This document shows, in pieces, positions 16,641-25,927 of a DNA stretch of 64,000 bases; position 1 is the stretch's first letter; each line of letters begins with the position of its first letter. Location of the stretch: the NCBI GenBank assembly GCA_905210085.1, contig CAJLVJ010000001.1, positions 98,675-162,674 on the forward strand, in the 5' to 3' direction. The stretch comes from an uncultured Collinsella sp. (GTDB taxonomy: Bacteria > Actinomycetota > Coriobacteriia > Coriobacteriales > Coriobacteriaceae). The notes under the pieces are model-generated. The model ran no database searches, was not told the DNA's origin, and saw only the letters and a list, made by a program, of their open reading frames with translations. Both the position numbers and the translations under genes were made by a program.

Positions 16641-19303
16641 TCTTGGACTTTGAGGGCTTCGGCCAGGCTGACGCGCTTGATGGAGCGCGTGTGTAGCAGC
16701 GCCACGACCAGGTAGGTCGCAAAGCCAATGCCGACGCATGCAGCCAAGGACCAAGCGGGCACGTAGATCTCGATATTGCCGTTGTAGGCGAGCAGCATCG
16801 AGCGGAAGATGGCCGTGAGCGAGCCAATAATGACCGGCAGGCTCAGCACGAGCGACGCCGCCACGCACAGTGTGATCGAGCGGATGTACAGGTGCGAGAT
16901 CTCGCTATCGCGATAGCCAAAGACCTTCATGTAGCTAATCGACCGGGCGCTATGGTCGATAACGGCCTTGGTCAGCAGGTACATAAACAGCAGGAAGATA
17001 AATACCGCGAGCCCGATCATCATGCCGATCATTTTGCTCATCATGCCGATGAACTGGTCGCCCACGGCGCGCATGTCGTCGGGCGTGGTGTCGCCGGCAA
17101 AGTAACGGGCATCGAGGTCGAGCTTCTCGTCGCTCACATAGCCGTTAAAGTAGGCGGCGTCGTTGTCGAACAGCTCATTAAAGTCGTCGATACTCATATA
17201 GATATTCATATCCGACTTGGAGCCCCAGGCACAGTCCTTGCCCGCGTACTCAAGGGAATAATGCTCACCCTCGTACTTGTCGCTGAGTGTGACCTTCTGG
17301 CCCTCACTCCAGCCAAACTTATCGAGCAGACCGCCGCCAAAGACGACGCGCCCATCGCCGACGTCCAGCCCTTTCCAGTAGCGCGAATCGGACGAGATGC
17401 CGTAGATGGAAATCGTCTCCTCGCCATTTCCGTCGCCGCGGTCGTATTGCAGCTGGTAGACGGCGTATTTCTCGGCCTGTGCGATTGCGTCCGCACCGTT
17501 GTCGGTCGTATTGACCGGGTGAATGTCATCGTTGTCGGTGTCGATCTTAGAGGCCTTGTCGATCAGGCCTATGGCCTCATCGCGGTCGCAGCCGAGGGCA
17601 TCGGCAAGATCGTCAAGGCGCGCGTAGAGCGCATCCTTCTTGTCCTGGACCTTGGCGAGCGCGTCCTGCGCCGCGGCCAGGCTCTCGGCAGACGGAGATG
17701 CGCTCGCGGTATCGGCTGCCGTCTGCGCTGCATCGGCCGCGTCGTCAAGCTCGTCATCGGCATCCCGGGCGGCAGAAAGCAGCGCGCCGTCAACCGACTG
17801 CAAGCGCTCGAGTGCCGACCACTGCTCGCGCTCCTCGGTAGTGCCCTCGAGCTCCAGCGGCGCCTTGAGCGTGTACTGGTGCTCGGCGACCAGGCTTGTC
17901 TCGAGGTTGTCGGCGTAGTGCGTCATCGTGGGCAGAATCGCCAGGCCAAAGAGCAGCAGCAGCGACGCAAACGCAATGCCCACGAAGAGCGTGGCAAAGT
18001 TGCCCAGGTTGCGCAGGAAGATACGCAGGCGGAAGCGGGAAACAAAACCCATGCGCTCCGGCAGCTGCAAGCCGCGCTTGGTGCCCGATTTGCCGCTCGC
18101 CTCGTGACGAAGGAACTGCAACGGCGTCTTGCCCATTTTGCGAAGCAGGCCCACCAGCGTGATGAGGATGAGCGCGGCGGCGGGAACCACGGCGCACTTC
18201 ACAAAGATCTCCCAGCTCCAGTACACCTGGAAGGGCGGCAGGCTGTACGACCCGTAATAGAGGCTGCGCATGGGCTCGGTAAAGAACACAACGCCGAGCG
18301 CAGTGCCCAAAAGCGCCGCGACCACGCCCAAGATGGCGGGAAGCGCAAGGTAGTGCAGCACGATCTCGCGTCGACGATAGCCGCTGGCGAGCAGCGTGCC
18401 GATGATGGCGCTCTCCTCCTCGATGGTGGCGTCGGTAAGGACCACAAAGACGAACGCCATGATCACGATAATAATGTCGAGCAGCGTCATCCACATCATG
18501 GAGTCGCCGTCCACGTCGTCGCGGGCGTAGCCAATGCCCTGGTTGGAATCGGCGTCGATGAGCTCATCTACGCGTGCATCGGCATCGGTCAGCGCCTCCA
18601 CCATATCCTGCTCCGCATCGATGCGGTCCGCGGTGGAGAGGTCGCGGTCGTTAAGGGTGAAGGAGTAGGTGTAGGCGGGTGCGCCGCCGGCGTCCTCGAG
18701 CGCGGCAAAGCCGGCATCGGTAACCTCGGCAACACCGTACGTAATGGTGTTCACCGTAAAGTCCGAATTGTTGAGGAACAGCGCCTGGCTATCGGGCTGG
18801 GTCATGATGCCGCAGATGGTGTAGGTTCTGCCCTCGAGCTCGACCTTATCGCCCACGGACAGGTTGTTATTGGTAGCAAAGACACGGTCGATGGCCACCT
18901 CGTCGTCCGCCTTAGGCTGCCTACCTTCGCAGTAGGACGCGATATCGACCTTGGTGCGGTGCGCATAGGTGCGCAGCGTGCGCTTGGTGCCGTCGTCGCC
19001 GGCGGTCTTTTTGATGATGGCGTCGATGGAGAAATTCTTGTAGAGTGTGATGCCGCCGACGTCGCCGGCTGCATCCTCGGCTGCCCTGAGCTGGTCTTTG
19101 GTGGCCTCGAAGGAGGTGGTCACGCGGCCGTCCTCGATCGTGTACGCATCGCGCATGTCGTCGATAAGGCAACCGATGGAATGCGCCGCGAGCAAAAAGC
19201 CCGAGGTGAGAGCGATGCTTCCGCACATAAGCAAAAAGATGCCCAGGTACTTGCCGATATTGCGGCGCAGCTCGCGCGGGAGACGTTTTGCGAGAGGTGT
19301 CAT
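16637..19303 (-). CDS. FtsX-like ABC transporter permease
   Basis: About 888 aa. One N-terminal helix (about 20-40) is followed by a large extracytoplasmic domain (about 45-270), then FtsX/MacB-type helices, a second long extracytoplasmic segment with an Ala/Asp-rich coiled coil (about 500-590), and a terminal set of helices: two FtsX modules. Motifs include ATIEEESAIIGTLLASGYRR, the FtsX coupling-helix region. It pairs with the LolD-like ATPase just upstream and would use ATP for substrate extrusion, antimicrobial resistance or envelope signalling. The start at 19303 is preferred because AGGCGG lies upstream; it overlaps the ATPase stop codon region (19312), so the genes are coupled. Confidence 0.85.
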   Translation of the reverse strand: MTPLAKRLPRELRRNIGKYLGIFLLMCGSIALTSGFLLAAHSIGCLIDDMRDAYTIEDGRVTTSFEATKDQLRAAEDAAGDVGGITLYKNFSIDAIIKKTAGDDGTKRTLRTYAHRTKVDIASYCEGRQPKADDEVAIDRVFATNNNLSVGDKVELEGRTYTICGIMTQPDSQALFLNNSDFTVNTITYGVAEVTDAGFAALEDAGGAPAYTYSFTLNDRDLSTADRIDAEQDMVEALTDADARVDELIDADSNQGIGYARDDVDGDSMMWMTLLDIIIVIMAFVFVVLTDATIEEESAIIGTLLASGYRRREIVLHYLALPAILGVVAALLGTALGVVFFTEPMRSLYYGSYSLPPFQVYWSWEIFVKCAVVPAAALILITLVGLLRKMGKTPLQFLRHEASGKSGTKRGLQLPERMGFVSRFRLRIFLRNLGNFATLFVGIAFASLLLLFGLAILPTMTHYADNLETSLVAEHQYTLKAPLELEGTTEEREQWSALERLQSVDGALLSAARDADDELDDAADAAQTAADTASASPSAESLAAAQDALAKVQDKKDALYARLDDLADALGCDRDEAIGLIDKASKIDTDNDDIHPVNTTDNGADAIAQAEKYAVYQLQYDRGDGNGEETISIYGISSDSRYWKGLDVGDGRVVFGGGLLDKFGWSEGQKVTLSDKYEGEHYSLEYAGKDCAWGSKSDMNIYMSIDDFNELFDNDAAYFNGYVSDEKLDLDARYFAGDTTPDDMRAVGDQFIGMMSKMIGMMIGLAVFIFLLFMYLLTKAVIDHSARSISYMKVFGYRDSEISHLYIRSITLCVAASLVLSLPVIIGSLTAIFRSMLLAYNGNIEIYVPAWSLAACVGIGFATYLVVALLHTRSIKRVSLAEALKVQE

Positions 19304-19311
19304 GGCGCCGC

Positions 19312-20025
19312 CTACCAATCGAGCTCGGCGGCCGCGACGGGCGACTCGTTGAGTTCATCCTCGACAATGCGACCGTCGCGCAGGCGCAGCACGCGATTGG
19401 CCATGCGCGCGATGGCGGCATTGTGGGTGACGATGATGATGGTGCAGCCGTACTCGTGATTGACATCCTCCATGAGCTGCAAGATTTCCTTGGACGTCTT
19501 GTAGTCGAGCGCACCCGTGGGCTCGTCGCACAGCAGCAGACCCGGGTTTTTGACGAGTGCGCGGCCGATGGCACAGCGTTGCTGCTGGCCGCCCGAGACC
19601 TGGCGCGGGAACTTGTTGCGGTGCTCGTAGAGGCCCAGCGAGCGTAGCAGGTCGTCAATGTTGAGCGGGTTTTTGGACAGGTGCGCCGTGACCTCGATGT
19701 TCTCCTTGATGGTGAGATCGGGCACCAGGTTGTAGAACTGGAAGACAAAGCCCAGCTCGCGGCGGCGGTACTCACCCAGGTCGGCGGGCTTGAGCACTGT
19801 GAGGTCGCAGCCGTCCACCATGATGGAGCCGGCGTCGGCATCCTCCAGGCCACCGATCAGGTTAAGAAACGTCGACTTGCCCGAGCCCGAGGGCCCTAGC
19901 ATGACGCAGATCTCTCCGCGGTTGATGGACGTGTCGATGCCGTCGAGCACCGTCAGGCGCGCATCACCGTCGCCGTAGTGCTTCTTGAGCCCCTTGACCT
20001 GGACGTAGGCTTGCTTCGTCGCCAT
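19312..20025 (-). CDS. ABC transporter ATPase, LolD/MacB family
   Basis: About 237 aa. Walker [10 protein letters not shown] (about 40-48), Q-loop FVFQFYNL, signature VSGGQQQR (about 143-150), Walker [13 protein letters not shown] (about 162-173) and the switch His of [11 protein letters not shown] are all intact. The LolD/MacB clade powers FtsX-type mechanotransmission permeases, matching the adjacent permease. GGGGGAT precedes the ATG at 20025. The operon is bracketed by two REP-like composite repeats. Confidence 0.92.
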   Translation of the reverse strand: MATKQAYVQVKGLKKHYGDGDARLTVLDGIDTSINRGEICVMLGPSGSGKSTFLNLIGGLEDADAGSIMVDGCDLTVLKPADLGEYRRRELGFVFQFYNLVPDLTIKENIEVTAHLSKNPLNIDDLLRSLGLYEHRNKFPRQVSGGQQQRCAIGRALVKNPGLLLCDEPTGALDYKTSKEILQLMEDVNHEYGCTIIIVTHNAAIARMANRVLRLRDGRIVEDELNESPVAAAELDW

Positions 20026-20115
20026 GCTATCCCCCATTGTTAGCCTTGTACTACTTTATGAGGGTAATAGTAAACCTTGGCGAACTATTTTTGGGCGAGG
20101 CCTGGGATTTATTTC

Positions 20116-20312
20116 AGACTAGTCATTGGGGACGTTCTTAAATGACTAGTCGCTGGGGACACTCTTTCGCCGCCCGGCAGTTGGGGACGTTCCTTTCCTA
20201 CCGGCAGTTGGGGACAGTCCTTGGCAACCCGACCGGCAAGCCGGCGGTTCGGCAAAGACTGTCCCCGATGACTAGTCGTTTAAGTCTGTCCCCAATGAGT
20301 ACCCAATGACTA
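20116..20312. repeat. Composite REP-like element, copy 2
   Basis: Same organisation as 16440-16640: outer ACTAGTCATTGGGGACGTTC modules, inner GGGGACAGTCCTTGGC pairing with GCAAAGACTGTCCCC. It fills the 290-bp gap between the ABC-2 permease gene and the LolD-like ATPase gene. Nothing else is seen in the gap. Confidence 0.75.
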
Positions 20313-20317
20313 GGTGG

Positions 20318-21523
20318 CTAGGCGTGGGATTTGGTGCGTGCGAGGGCTAGGCCTACGGCGGCGATGGCCACGGCAAAGAGTGCCGTGACGCCCAGATCGC
20401 AGGCGATGTCGCCCAGCACGGTGGACGTCAGGTCCGCGGCGAGTGCCTTGCTGATCGCGTCGTTCACCCAATATGTCGGCACAAAATGCGCCACCGTCTG
20501 CACGGCCGGGCCCATCAGCGACAGGGGCATCCAGGCGCCGCCCAAAAACGTCATGAGCATGCCGAGTAAGTTGCCCACGCCGTTGAGCAGCTCCTCGCGT
20601 GCGCCCAAGCTCGACAGCGTAAAGCCAACGGCCAGCGGCGTGCACGCCAGGGCAAACGTCGCCGCCAGCGCCAGACACACACGACCCACGCCGACCTCGG
20701 CGACCGCACCGGCAAAGCCCACGACGCCCATCATGCTCGATACAAACCAGATGCAGACGGTGAGCACGGCGGCGGCCGCAAACACGGCAAGCGAACGCTG
20801 GCGCTCGGAGACCGGGCCGGCCTCCATGCGGCGCACGCGCTCGGGCTCGTTCATGCCCGAGAACACCAATCCCACCGACACGATGACCGACGAGATAATC
20901 GCGTACGCGCCAAAGTTGAAATACGACTCGAGCGTGGCGGCGGCTGTCGAGTCAACCTTGACCTGCTCGATCTCGACCTTGGCGCGCTTCGCGGCCGCAT
21001 GCTCGGCCGCCTTGGCAACATCGCCGTTGGGGGCAGCGGGCTCAAGTGCCGCCGCAGCGCCCGCGAGCGAGATCCAGCGCGAGGCCTCGGCAGACGAAAG
21101 CGCCGCCGCCATGGTGCCGGCACCGTAGGTCACATCGAGCTTGGGCAGAGACTCCCCCGCTCGGGCGGCTGCAACGAGGTCGTCCTCAAACCCCTCCGGG
21201 ATAAAGAACACGCAGTCGGCGCTACCCTTGGCGCTGTTGCTCTTGGAGAGCGCGTCCGCAAGGTCGTAGGTGTCGTCGCCGACGCCCGTGACCAGCTCAA
21301 AACGAGAACCCAGATGCTTGGTAAGCGCACGCGAAAGGTCGCTGTCATCGCGGTCGACCACGATCACGTTGGTGTCGTAGGGCTTGTACTCGGTAAGCTG
21401 CGACGAGTTCCAGCTCACCGAGGCCGCGATGAATACGCCCATGAGCGAGATGAACACCGTATAGATGAGCAGGTAGAACGGGTGCGCCAACGCCATGCGA
21501 AGCGCGGTCTTAAAGGTGCTCAT
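20318..21523 (-). CDS. ABC-2 type transporter permease (second subunit)
   Basis: About 401 aa. An N-terminal helix (about 15-38) is followed by an extracytoplasmic domain of about 165 aa and five C-terminal helices (about 205-395), the layout of YhgE/DrrB-like ABC-2 permeases. The GMLMTFLGGAWMPLSLMG stretch is the characteristic ABC-2 signature region. The ATG at 21523 overlaps the preceding permease's stop codon (21510) by 14 nt. It forms a heterodimeric exporter with that subunit and the ATPase at 22707-23645. The substrate is unknown (drug, peptide or lipid). Confidence 0.82.
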   Translation of the reverse strand: MSTFKTALRMALAHPFYLLIYTVFISLMGVFIAASVSWNSSQLTEYKPYDTNVIVVDRDDSDLSRALTKHLGSRFELVTGVGDDTYDLADALSKSNSAKGSADCVFFIPEGFEDDLVAAARAGESLPKLDVTYGAGTMAAALSSAEASRWISLAGAAAALEPAAPNGDVAKAAEHAAAKRAKVEIEQVKVDSTAAATLESYFNFGAYAIISSVIVSVGLVFSGMNEPERVRRMEAGPVSERQRSLAVFAAAAVLTVCIWFVSSMMGVVGFAGAVAEVGVGRVCLALAATFALACTPLAVGFTLSSLGAREELLNGVGNLLGMLMTFLGGAWMPLSLMGPAVQTVAHFVPTYWVNDAISKALAADLTSTVLGDIACDLGVTALFAVAIAAVGLALARTKSHA

Positions 21524-22697
21524 AACGGCTCCTTCCAAAGATCAGCGTAGCGGCGGCGACAAACACCAGGGCTATCAGGACGAGCGCGCCGGCGCGGACG
21601 GCAAAGGGCCCCAGGTCCTCAAAGAAATACAGGCGATTGAACATGTCGCAGATGAGCTTGACGGGGTTGAGCCAGCACTCGGCCGGGCAGGCGCGGGCGA
21701 CGTCGTCGGCAAGCGCCATCGCCGGCTCGCCGTAGAGGCCGGCGAACAGGGCGCACGTGGTGGCAAAGCCCGTGAGGATGCCCGACTTGGACGCCTTGCC
21801 ACCCTTAACAGGAAGCGTGCCCACAAAGAGCCCCAGGCCCGTGGCGGCAAGCGCGGATGCAGCACCGCCCAGCAGGCACAGCCCCTCGCGCCCGCCAAAG
21901 TCGACGCCAACGACTAGGCGCACGTAGCTAATCGCGACCGCCATCGAGGCAAAGGAAACCAACCACGAGCCGACAAAGATGCCGGCTAGCGACGCCGTCT
22001 TGGAAAGACCGCCCACACAGCGACGCGCACCAAGGCCCGACAGATTGGGCTGCAGATCGACGACGCTCAAGGCGGCAAACTCGGCAGACATCATCGCGAC
22101 CAGGCCAAAGAGCGCGTAGTAGTAGATGACCGTACCATCGGGCGTGGTGCGTGTCAGACTTACGCGGCGGGTGCCACCCTCGAGCGACAGGGCGCGCGCA
22201 ACCGCCTCCGGGTCGGCGAGCGCCGCCGGGTTGTCTTGGGCAATCTGGGACATGAGCTCGGCATTTTGTGTATACGAGCTTGCCACCGTCTCCAGAATGC
22301 TGCGGTCGGTGAGCACCGACGACGCACGTGAGTTGTCATAGCTCGAAAGCAGCGTGAGCCTGGGCGTGCCCGCGTCGTCGACCGTATAGATGCCCGCGAC
22401 CTCGCCGGCCTTGAGCGCACGGCTCGCATCGGCTGCGTCGTCGCACTCGTGGATCTCGAGCAGCTGGTCGTCGCTCTCCTTGGCAAGCGACGTCGCCACG
22501 TCCTTAAAGGTCGAGGCGTCCCAGGCCTCGTCCGCCACGACGGCAACCGGCACCGGATCGACCGTGCCGTCGGAGCTGAGGTTCGCAAACATAAACATGA
22601 ACATCGTGGAAAGCGCGACGGGAAAGACCGCGCCCCAAACCCATGTGCTCGGCCGGCGCAGCAGCGCCTTAACCGTGGTGATGATGGTGTTGTACAT
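21510..22697 (-). CDS. ABC-2 type transporter permease (first subunit)
   Basis: 395 aa with the same topology as its neighbour: one helix (about 20-40), a large outside domain (about 41-205), and helices from about 206 to the end. The pair probably arose by duplication. It lies 9 bp after the ATPase gene on the same strand. The subunit would help form the membrane pore of the exporter. The substrate cannot be inferred from the sequence; regulation by the divergent two-component system suggests a role in responding to an external compound. Confidence 0.82.
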   Translation of the reverse strand: MYNTIITTVKALLRRPSTWVWGAVFPVALSTMFMFMFANLSSDGTVDPVPVAVVADEAWDASTFKDVATSLAKESDDQLLEIHECDDAADASRALKAGEVAGIYTVDDAGTPRLTLLSSYDNSRASSVLTDRSILETVASSYTQNAELMSQIAQDNPAALADPEAVARALSLEGGTRRVSLTRTTPDGTVIYYYALFGLVAMMSAEFAALSVVDLQPNLSGLGARRCVGGLSKTASLAGIFVGSWLVSFASMAVAISYVRLVVGVDFGGREGLCLLGGAASALAATGLGLFVGTLPVKGGKASKSGILTGFATTCALFAGLYGEPAMALADDVARACPAECWLNPVKLICDMFNRLYFFEDLGPFAVRAGALVLIALVFVAAATLIFGRSRYEHL

Positions 22698-22706
22698 GAC
22701 TGCCCC

Positions 22707-23645
22707 CTAGTCGCGCAGCTCGCGGCCGGTGATCTCGAGGAACACGTCGTTGAGGGTCGGTGGCTCGCTCCACACGCGGCCGAGCGCAACGTCGGCAGCG
22801 CGCAGCGTGTCGAGAATGTCGACCAGGTTGTGCGGGCTCGCCTCGCAGGTGCAGACGAGCTCGCCGCCGGACAGCTCGACGCTGAGCACGTGCTCGAGGG
22901 CGCGCAGTCGCTCGACCGTGGCGGGCTCGACGGCGCCCACCTCGACGGTCACGCGCTCGCCCATCTGAATCATTCGCTTGAGCTCGTCGTTGGTACCCTG
23001 CGCCAGCACGCGCCCGCCGTCCATAATCATGATGCGGCTGCAGATCTGCTCGACTTCCTCCATGTAATGGCTGGTATACACCACCGTGGCGCCCTCGTCG
23101 CGCAGGCGGCAGATGCCCTCCAGGATGGCGTTGCGGCTCTGCGGGTCGACCGCCACCGTGGGCTCGTCAAAAAAGATAAGCTCGGGCTTGTGCGCGATAC
23201 CGCAGGCAATGTTGAGGCGACGCGCCAGGCCACCCGAGAGCTTGCCGGGGCGGAACTTGGTAAAGTCGCCCAGCCCGACAAAGTCGATCGCCTCGTCCAC
23301 CAGCGCGCGGCGGCGCTTGCGGTCGTTGACGTAGAGGCTGCAGAAATAGTCAATGTTCTCGCGCACCGTGAGCTCGTCGAATACCGCCACCTGCTGCGGC
23401 ACCACGCCGATGCGGCGCTTGAGGTCGTAGCGGGCGGGTGTCATGGGCTCGCCGAACAGCTCGATGGTGCCCTTGTCGTAAGCGAGCAGCTGCAAAATGC
23501 AGTTGATGGACGTGGTCTTGCCCGAGCCGTTGGGTCCGAGCAGGCCAAAGATCTCGCCGGGGGCGATGCTCAGGTTAAAGTGGTCGAGCGCGATAAGATC
23601 GTCGTAGCGCTTGACGAGGTTTTCGACGTGGACGATGTCCGTCAT
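22707..23645 (-). CDS. ABC transporter ATPase, DrrA/NatA-like
   Basis: 312 aa. Walker A GPNGSGKTT (about 38-46), signature LSGGLARRLNIA (about 140-151, a Gly-Leu variant of LSGGQ), Walker B LIFFDEPTVAVDP (about 160-172) and the switch-His segment VVYTSHYMEEVEQ are visible. A C-terminal regulatory extension of about 90 aa is typical of ABC-2 drug and antibiotic exporters. It leads the operon ATPase-permease-permease and is divergent from the histidine kinase gene with 210 bp between them. Confidence 0.92.
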   Translation of the reverse strand: MTDIVHVENLVKRYDDLIALDHFNLSIAPGEIFGLLGPNGSGKTTSINCILQLLAYDKGTIELFGEPMTPARYDLKRRIGVVPQQVAVFDELTVRENIDYFCSLYVNDRKRRRALVDEAIDFVGLGDFTKFRPGKLSGGLARRLNIACGIAHKPELIFFDEPTVAVDPQSRNAILEGICRLRDEGATVVYTSHYMEEVEQICSRIMIMDGGRVLAQGTNDELKRMIQMGERVTVEVGAVEPATVERLRALEHVLSVELSGGELVCTCEASPHNLVDILDTLRAADVALGRVWSEPPTLNDVFLEITGRELRD

Positions 23646-23855
23646 GAGGCGGCCCTTCTGTTGATTGCGGCCCGGTACGATTGCATCATCGCAGGAGCCG
23701 CCGGCGCGCGCCAGTGAGCTTTGTCACGAGTGCGAGGGGGCGGAGGCGAAACCCCCGCTCGCGCGAGCGATCGTCCCCGCTTTGCCGCGCGGGAGGAATG
23801 TCACAGTTGCGCAGGCAGCCCCTCCACCACGCGCGGCTTCGCGTACAATACCCGT
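23646..23855. promoter_or_regulatory. Divergent control region of ABC-2 exporter and two-component system
   Basis: It contains a 14-bp perfect palindrome CGCTCGCGCGAGCG (23756-23769) and a direct repeat TGTCAC followed by a GT-TGCG-AGG-like stretch at 23722 and 23799. TACAAT at 23844-23849 is a -10-like box only 6 bp before the kinase ATG, which would give a leaderless transcript. No good -35 is visible. Any of these could be response-regulator sites. Confidence 0.3.
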
Positions 23856-24998
23856 ATGAACAGGCTTTTCGACAAATCGATCGTGCTGGCGTGCTGTATT
23901 GCGGCCGCCACGGGCCTTGCTGTGGACGCTTGCCTGGTCGCGGCGTTTTGCCTTGGAGTTATCGCCACCTCGCTGGCCGAGGTCGCACAGGGAGAACGCA
24001 CGCGCCGTGTAAGCGAGGCCGCGAGTTACGCTTACATCATCGCGGCCGTCTTTGTGCCGCCGTTTGTGCCGTTTGCGCCTCTCGCCCTTTATGACATCGC
24101 GCGGCGCGTGCGCCGCGAACACGCCTGGGTCGCGCTGGGCATTGGTTCCGTCTTTGCCTTTGCGCTCGTCGCGGACCTTCGCACCGACGTGCTCACCTCC
24201 CGAACGCTCCTGCTGACCGCCATCCTTTCGGTTGCCGCCACCTTGCTATCGCTACGTACCGCCCAGTTGGAGCGCGAGCAGCGGCACATGCGCCGCACCC
24301 GCGACGAGCTGCAGGAACGAGCCCTCGCGCTCGAAGCGCGCAACCGCGATCTTGCCGACCGCCAGGACTACGAAGTCGAGCTCGCGACGCTCGCCGAACG
24401 CGCCCGCATCGCGCGCGAAATCCACGATAACGTGGGCCACCAGCTCACGCGCGCCTCACTGCAGGCCGAAGCCTTGCGCGTGGTCCATGCCGACGAGCCC
24501 GGCGTCGCCGCCGATTTCGCCGACGTCAAACGCACGGTTGACGAGGCGCTCCAGCTTGTGCGCACCAGCGTCCACGCGCTCAACGACAACGCCGTCGACC
24601 TTTCCGTGCAGCTCGAACGCATTGTCGAAGGCGCGCGCTCGGACGGCGGTCCGCAGATTGAGCTTGAAGTTATGGCCGAGCATGCACCCGCAAACGTCGC
24701 CAACTGCTTTGCGGCGGTCCTGCGCGAGGCGCTCTCCAACACCATGCGCCACGCTTGCGCCCATGCTGTCACTGTACGATGCATGGAGCATCCGTCGTTT
24801 TACCAGCTCATCGTTACCGACGATGGCACGGGCGGGGTCCAAGCAAGCAGCCGCGGCGCCGCGGAGGGCATGGGGCTTGCCTCCATGCGCGAGCGCATCG
24901 AGGCGCTTGGCGGCACCTTCACCGCCGGCCCGCGTGTCGGCACCGGCGGCTGGCGCGTGTTTGCCACCGTTCCCAAACAGCAAGGAGATGAGGACTGA
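23856..24998 (+). CDS. Sensor histidine kinase (HisKA_3/DesK-like)
   Basis: 380 aa. About five or six N-terminal membrane segments (about 5-130) have almost no outside loop, so it probably senses a membrane-borne signal. A coiled coil (about 135-175) leads to the DHp helix with ARIAREIHDNVGHQLTRA; its His (about 189) is the phosphorylation site. The HATPase domain shows LREALSNTMRHA (N box) and VTDDGTGG (G1 box). Short-loop sensors next to ABC-2 exporters are the LiaS/DesK-type arrangement for antibiotic or envelope stress. The stop codon overlaps the regulator's ATG by one base. The ATG at 23856 is chosen over 23721, because the upstream part is non-coding in character. Confidence 0.9.
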   Translation: MNRLFDKSIVLACCIAAATGLAVDACLVAAFCLGVIATSLAEVAQGERTRRVSEAASYAYIIAAVFVPPFVPFAPLALYDIARRVRREHAWVALGIGSVFAFALVADLRTDVLTSRTLLLTAILSVAATLLSLRTAQLEREQRHMRRTRDELQERALALEARNRDLADRQDYEVELATLAERARIAREIHDNVGHQLTRASLQAEALRVVHADEPGVAADFADVKRTVDEALQLVRTSVHALNDNAVDLSVQLERIVEGARSDGGPQIELEVMAEHAPANVANCFAAVLREALSNTMRHACAHAVTVRCMEHPSFYQLIVTDDGTGGVQASSRGAAEGMGLASMRERIEALGGTFTAGPRVGTGGWRVFATVPKQQGDED

Positions 24999-25627
24999 TG
25001 AGGCTCATCGTTGTCGACGACGACCGCTTGGTGGTCGATTCGCTCAAGATTATCCTGGGCGCCCAGCCGCAGATCGAGGTAGTGGGCACCGGCGCCAACG
25101 GCAACGATGCGGTTTCGCTCTATGCCGAACACGCGCCCGATATCGCACTGCTCGACATTCAGATGCCGGGGCGGGACGGTCTTTCGGCGGCACGCGAGAT
25201 CCTTGAGCGCGACCCTTCGGCGCGCGTGGTGTTTCTGACGACATTCTCGGATGACGAGTACATTGTGTCGGCGCTCAAACTGGGCGCCCGCGGCTACCTG
25301 ATCAAAACCGATGTCGCCGCCATTCCGCCGGCGTTGGCGCAGGTCATGGACGGCAAACGCGTGCTCGAGGGAAAGGCGATCGAGGACATCGATTTTGACG
25401 GAACGGGCGTCGAGGCGGGCACGACCCGCCGGCCCGCGGCCTTTGCCGGCCTGACCGACCGCGAGTTCGAAGTCGCCGAGCTCATCGCCCGTGGCCTCGA
25501 CAACAAGGAGATTGCCGCCACCGCCTATATGGGCGAAGGCACCGTGCGCAACCACATCAGCTCAATCCTTGCCAAAATGGGCCTGCGCAACCGCACGCAG
25601 ATCGCCATTGCCTACCTGCGAGGGTAA
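24998..25627 (+). CDS. NarL/LuxR-family response regulator
   Basis: 209 aa. The receiver domain shows the acidic pocket VVDDDR (Asp 7-9), phospho-acceptor Asp53 in LLDIQMPG, conserved Thr in FLTTFSDD, and Lys in GYLIKTD. The LuxR/GerE HTH (about 148-207) shows LTDREFEVAELIARGLDNKE and GTVRNHISSILAKMG. It would be phosphorylated by the overlapping kinase gene's product and probably controls the divergent ABC-2 exporter. Confidence 0.93.
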   Translation: MRLIVVDDDRLVVDSLKIILGAQPQIEVVGTGANGNDAVSLYAEHAPDIALLDIQMPGRDGLSAAREILERDPSARVVFLTTFSDDEYIVSALKLGARGYLIKTDVAAIPPALAQVMDGKRVLEGKAIEDIDFDGTGVEAGTTRRPAAFAGLTDREFEVAELIARGLDNKEIAATAYMGEGTVRNHISSILAKMGLRNRTQIAIAYLRG

Positions 25628-25647
25628 TTACCCAACGGCCGACCACC

Positions 25648-25840
25648 CCGGCATAGCAAAATGGCTGCTACCGCTTTAATGCCATTTCAAAACTATGCCG
25701 GTTTACTACGGTGAATCGCCCACCTTTGACCACGGCAAATTGCGCACTTGCAAAACCGCAGGTAGAGCGCTTGCAATATTTAGAAAAATGCAGTCATGGT
25801 CGGGGATGTCGAATTCATCGTAGTGAACCGGCATAGTTTT
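25648..25840. repeat. Inverted-repeat cassette with three CCGGCATAG cores
   Basis: Arms 25689-25710 and 25819-25840 are inverted repeats matching at 21 of 22 positions (AAAACTATGCCGGTT...). A third copy of the core, CCGGCATAG at 25648-25656, forms a smaller hairpin with 25693-25701, reinforced by ATGGC/GCCAT. The 300-bp gap between the response regulator and echF holds this element plus a terminator and no gene. Confidence 0.6.
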
Positions 25841-25872
25841 GTTCGTGGCGGCCCAACCGCGCGTTTAAGCGC

Positions 25873-25906
25873 GGGGCCGGCGGGGCATTTTTGCCCCACC
25901 GGCCCC
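25873..25906. terminator. Terminator hairpin after echF
   Basis: Arms GGGGCCGGCGGGGC and GCCCCACCGGCCCC (one mismatch) with an AT-rich 6-nt loop. It lies about 20 bp past the echF stop codon on the minus strand and could serve the response regulator gene from the other side. Confidence 0.65.
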
Positions 25907-25927
25907 TATTCCAGCTCTATTCCAGCG

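Noticed and set aside
16892..19459. 855-aa plus-strand frame opposite the FtsX-like permease
   Set aside because: No membrane or domain pattern, His/Arg/Gly-rich composition, no ribosome-binding site; the minus strand encodes the permease and part of its ATPase.
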